In this document: positions 61,322 through 64,000 of the stretch, in pieces
Numbering within the stretch: position 1 is the stretch's first letter
Layout of the letters: every line of letters begins with the position of its first letter
Assembly: GCA_004322215.1 (NCBI GenBank)
Contig: SCSM01000015.1
Location: forward strand, 1 to 64,000
DNA: 64,000 nt
DNA from: Bacteroidota bacterium
GTDB lineage: Bacteria; Bacteroidota; Ignavibacteria; Kapaibacteriales; UBA2268
Reading direction: 5' to 3'
Position numbers and translations under genes: made by a program
Notes under the pieces: generated by a model
Told to the model about the DNA's origin: nothing
Seen by the model: the letters and a program-made list of their open reading frames with translations, nothing else
Database searches by the model: none

Positions 61322-64000
61322 ATGTATAAAAAAATACTGTTTCTTATCCTTTTTGTCTTGTCTTCATATTCTGTCTTTTCACAGGATAGCAGTGCCTGGG
61401 CAAATATAACATTACCGGCAAATTTAAATACAGACATTACGGCTTTCGCTCAGTCCGGCAACGAAGTTTATCTCGGTACAAACGGACAAGGTGTGTTCTC
61501 GTCCAATGACGGCGGCAATACCTGGTTTAACAACTCACTTGCTACGATGACAGCTGATGGAATCAACGGAATACTAATCGGCTTGAATAAACCGACATAT
61601 ATAACAGGTAAAAATTCAGTTTATATTACGAGCGACAACGGTTCAAGTTGGAATGAGATTAGTAATTTCCCGAAAGATGACGGTTCAATACAATGTGCTG
61701 CACTCAGCATGGGAGGAAATCTTGCAATCGGGACACCGGCATCTGTTTGGTATTATTCCGAAAATGTCGACGGTTGGTTCTGGTATAAACTGAACATTCA
61801 ATATGGGCCGATGGATGTCAAGGCAATGGCTTTCAATCAGAACGAACAGTTGTTTTTGACTTGCATCCACAGACAATCACCTGAAATTTATCTTGTTGAC
61901 CCAAAGGGACAGATGACATTCCTCGAAATAGTAAAGAACATAAGGGAATCACCGCTCGCAAGTTTTTTTGCAATGAATGCAAACGGTGTTATGTTTTGCA
62001 GTGTCGGTAAGTCATTTTACCAATTCGAATATGCATCGAACTTGTGGTCATTATTTACAGAAAGCCCGCAGAAAAATGTCAGAAGATTCAAATTTGCAGG
62101 CACAGGAAATCTCCTTTCTTTCGATGATTTGAATCTTAGGATATTTAATCCCAAAGACAATCAATGGCTGCCGGACAGCCCTATTCTGAACTTCGATGAC
62201 AATATAATCGATGCAACGATAGACGGACAGGATGCCGTATGGCTGATTCGTAAAAGAGCAATATTAAAGAGTGATGGACCCGTTGATAAAATCATCAGCT
62301 TTATTTTCAGCAAATACTTCATCGTGAAAGATGCACAGGGTGCCCTGATGAGACACAAAACATTTGTATTATACAAAGCAAGCTGCGATAATAATCAATC
62401 GGGGATGGGGACAATAACAACAAATAATAACGGCGGTTTTTATCTAAATTATAATTATTACGGATTCCATACCGGAGACCAAATCAAGTTGGAAAAGCTG
62501 GTTTATACTGAATATGCAGTAAAGACCGGTCATTCGCAAATGGGTAACAAGATGTATGATGTTTACCTGAACAATATGAAGTATGATGGTGTCGGAAATC
62601 CGCATTATTACTCATTAACAGATGATAACTCTCAGACAATAATAATGGACCATTCATGCATTCACCGTTTCCTAGTATTTTCAGTTGAGTGGGAAGCCAA
62701 GCGTGCATACCTTGATACAGTCGCATCCTGGAGTAAATTAATGTCCAACTTCCTGTGGGATGTTACCGACGGACAGCTTTACGTGGAAAGAGTTGACATA
62801 TTCGATAATTACCAGAGGTGGAACCAGGCGGACATGAGGTTTTTTGCCAATAACCTTGTATGGCCCAATGCGGCAGTAAATGGAGTTTATAGTATTGACA
62901 GCAGGGGAGACCAGGTGAGAATGCCGCGTCGCTGGCTGGGTAACTCCGATGACACACGAAATTGGTCCACAAGGAACGATTGGTTCACTTATGATGACCG
63001 AAGTTTGCAATTGTTCATGAGTTCGACTATGGCACATGAACTTGGTCATTACATGTTAAGTTTTTATGATGAATATGTATGGGTTGACACAAACAAGGCA
63101 AAACTTCTGCCGGCAGGATACAACATGGGTTTCATGCAATACCAGTATCAGAATGCACCCGATTGGTCTTCTGAGATGTCAGACCCGGACAGGTATTCCA
63201 ATCCTAATTACAGATACACCGCACAATGGGCTTACAACGGAAGCGATTGCTGGACTCAGTTCAGGAATAAATATCAGGGGTATTATGCAGACCCCGATGG
63301 AGGTGATGATATATGGGTACCGATTGTATTTCCGAAGGACAGAACATTATCCGGTGGCTTAGGATTCTTAAGGGGACCGGCTGATTATTCGTATGGACAA
63401 ACACAGTGCAACGTGATACCAATTACAGAAACCAATGTTTATGACCAGTTTTTCAGTGCAGGTGATTTCAAATTCACAGTGGTTGATGAACACGGCAGCC
63501 CGATGGCTAAGGCGGATATTGTTGATATGGTTCCGTTTTTCTCTACATATTTGGTTAAAACACAGCAGGGACAGTCTGCAGATAACGGCAAAATGACTGT
63601 CGTAGGTGCAAATGTAAATGATGTCATATTCATATCGGCGAAAAGAGAATTGGATTTCGGAATTATCAAAGTTCCGTGGTTCTATTTTTATGCTGTGACT
63701 GTAAGCGCAGTTACCGGGGCAAAAGGTAATGATGACCAGATACAGGATGAGCCGATTATTCAAATATTTCCCGTCAAATCAGATAACAGATTGGTTAATT
63801 CGATGAAATATGATTTTTCCGGAAATATATTTTTAGATTTTTATACAAATAAAAAGTTCAGTACTAATCCGAGTATTGATATTATGCTCCAGGACAGCTC
63901 TGTAAAAAGTTACAACTTGATTTTTGACGACAAAAAAACAGTTTATAGTGCAAAGGTTACAGAAGCAGTACCAGACGAAGGAACATTTTTATTCAACACA
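61322..64000 (+). CDS. Secreted HExxH metalloprotease-like protein, 3' end cut by the window
   Basis: 893 codons open to the window edge from an ATG with a GGAGGGTG site. Signal peptide about 1-21 (MYKKILFLILFVLSSYSVFS). Residues about 35-330 carry beta-propeller-like repeats (YLGTNGQGVFSSNDGG, VYITSDNGSSW) related to those in the protein at 41269. The catalytic motif HELGHYMLSFYDEY (H572, E573, H576) recalls the HExxH...DEY motif of CLCA-type metallohydrolases. An Ig-like segment (FKFTVVDEHGSPMAKADI) follows. The C-terminus, where a T9SS domain would be expected, is missing. No stop occurs in frame. Confidence 0.8.
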   Translation, partial: MYKKILFLILFVLSSYSVFSQDSSAWANITLPANLNTDITAFAQSGNEVYLGTNGQGVFSSNDGGNTWFNNSLATMTADGINGILIGLNKPTYITGKNSVYITSDNGSSWNEISNFPKDDGSIQCAALSMGGNLAIGTPASVWYYSENVDGWFWYKLNIQYGPMDVKAMAFNQNEQLFLTCIHRQSPEIYLVDPKGQMTFLEIVKNIRESPLASFFAMNANGVMFCSVGKSFYQFEYASNLWSLFTESPQKNVRRFKFAGTGNLLSFDDLNLRIFNPKDNQWLPDSPILNFDDNIIDATIDGQDAVWLIRKRAILKSDGPVDKIISFIFSKYFIVKDAQGALMRHKTFVLYKASCDNNQSGMGTITTNNNGGFYLNYNYYGFHTGDQIKLEKLVYTEYAVKTGHSQMGNKMYDVYLNNMKYDGVGNPHYYSLTDDNSQTIIMDHSCIHRFLVFSVEWEAKRAYLDTVASWSKLMSNFLWDVTDGQLYVERVDIFDNYQRWNQADMRFFANNLVWPNAAVNGVYSIDSRGDQVRMPRRWLGNSDDTRNWSTRNDWFTYDDRSLQLFMSSTMAHELGHYMLSFYDEYVWVDTNKAKLLPAGYNMGFMQYQYQNAPDWSSEMSDPDRYSNPNYRYTAQWAYNGSDCWTQFRNKYQGYYADPDGGDDIWVPIVFPKDRTLSGGLGFLRGPADYSYGQTQCNVIPITETNVYDQFFSAGDFKFTVVDEHGSPMAKADIVDMVPFFSTYLVKTQQGQSADNGKMTVVGANVNDVIFISAKRELDFGIIKVPWFYFYAVTVSAVTGAKGNDDQIQDEPIIQIFPVKSDNRLVNSMKYDFSGNIFLDFYTNKKFSTNPSIDIMLQDSSVKSYNLIFDDKKTVYSAKVTEAVPDEGTFLFNT

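Overview
The window looks like a piece of an AT-rich chromosome from an anaerobic or microaerophilic member of the Bacteroidota / Ignavibacteriota / Kapabacteria side of the FCB group. The pointers are six complete secreted proteins with type IX secretion (T9SS) C-terminal sorting domains, a PorD-like DUF4835 protein, a TonB-dependent receptor with a carboxypeptidase-like N-terminal domain, and at least one promoter of the Bacteroidota kind (TTTG, about 18 bp, TAnnTTTG). I cannot fix the phylum from sequence alone.

Layout. (a) 1-3.6 kb: part of a coiled-coil protein, then a DUF134 regulator with an operator-like inverted repeat over its promoter, a NifX/NifB-like cofactor protein, a TauE/SafE exporter and a Dps-like ferritin. 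(b) 3.6-15.5 kb: a PAS histidine kinase plus response regulator, and divergently a nine-gene run encoding a lone receiver, an HmcF/DsrK-like iron-sulfur protein, a TonB receptor, TrmO, DUF6125, a CGGC protein and three more subunits of an Hmc/Dsr-type membrane redox complex, the last being an NrfD protein fused to a six-haem cytochrome. (c) 15.5-28.1 kb: an accessory stretch with a structured-RNA candidate, a secreted M12B-like protease, an unrecognised four-gene TerB/membrane-hydrolase operon, a polytopic membrane protein, a polymerase-like protein, and a tyrosine integrase beside the 3' half of a tRNA-Leu(CAG), which is probably one end of an integrated element. (d) 28.1-37.6 kb: a putAbiC-type abortive-infection gene, rtcB, a DUF1573 protein, a frameshifted M36 metalloprotease, and a 2-kb IS1595-type transposon with 24-bp terminal repeats carrying an AbiV gene and a tRNA-like sequence. 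(e) 37.6-47.5 kb: PorD, secreted T9SS proteins, an L-2-hydroxyglutarate oxidase-like enzyme, a lone receiver and a leucine-rich-repeat protein. (f) 47.6-57.7 kb: a sulfur-metabolism locus on the minus strand (ferritin-like protein, DsrL-like, DsrC, DsrM, DsrK, PAS kinase, receiver), with an ArsR regulator, a sulfide:quinone oxidoreductase-like protein and a DsrE-like protein on the plus strand. (g) 57.9 kb to the end: a secreted transglutaminase-like protein, an unknown helical protein, and a secreted HExxH protein cut by the window edge.

How it fits together. Loci (b) and (f) use related parts: each has a kinase with cysteine-pair PAS domains, a stand-alone receiver of the same subfamily, and an HdrD/DsrK-type protein with a cytochrome-b-like membrane partner. 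I infer two redox- or sulfur-responsive electron-transfer modules. Locus (f) is consistent with sulfide oxidation to quinone plus thiol-disulfide electron delivery through DsrC and DsrMK; no dsrAB is in the window. The best candidates for something undescribed are the polymerase-like protein at 23.9-25.5 kb, the AbiV-carrying transposon, and the TerB/YdjM-like operon at 18.7-22.1 kb.
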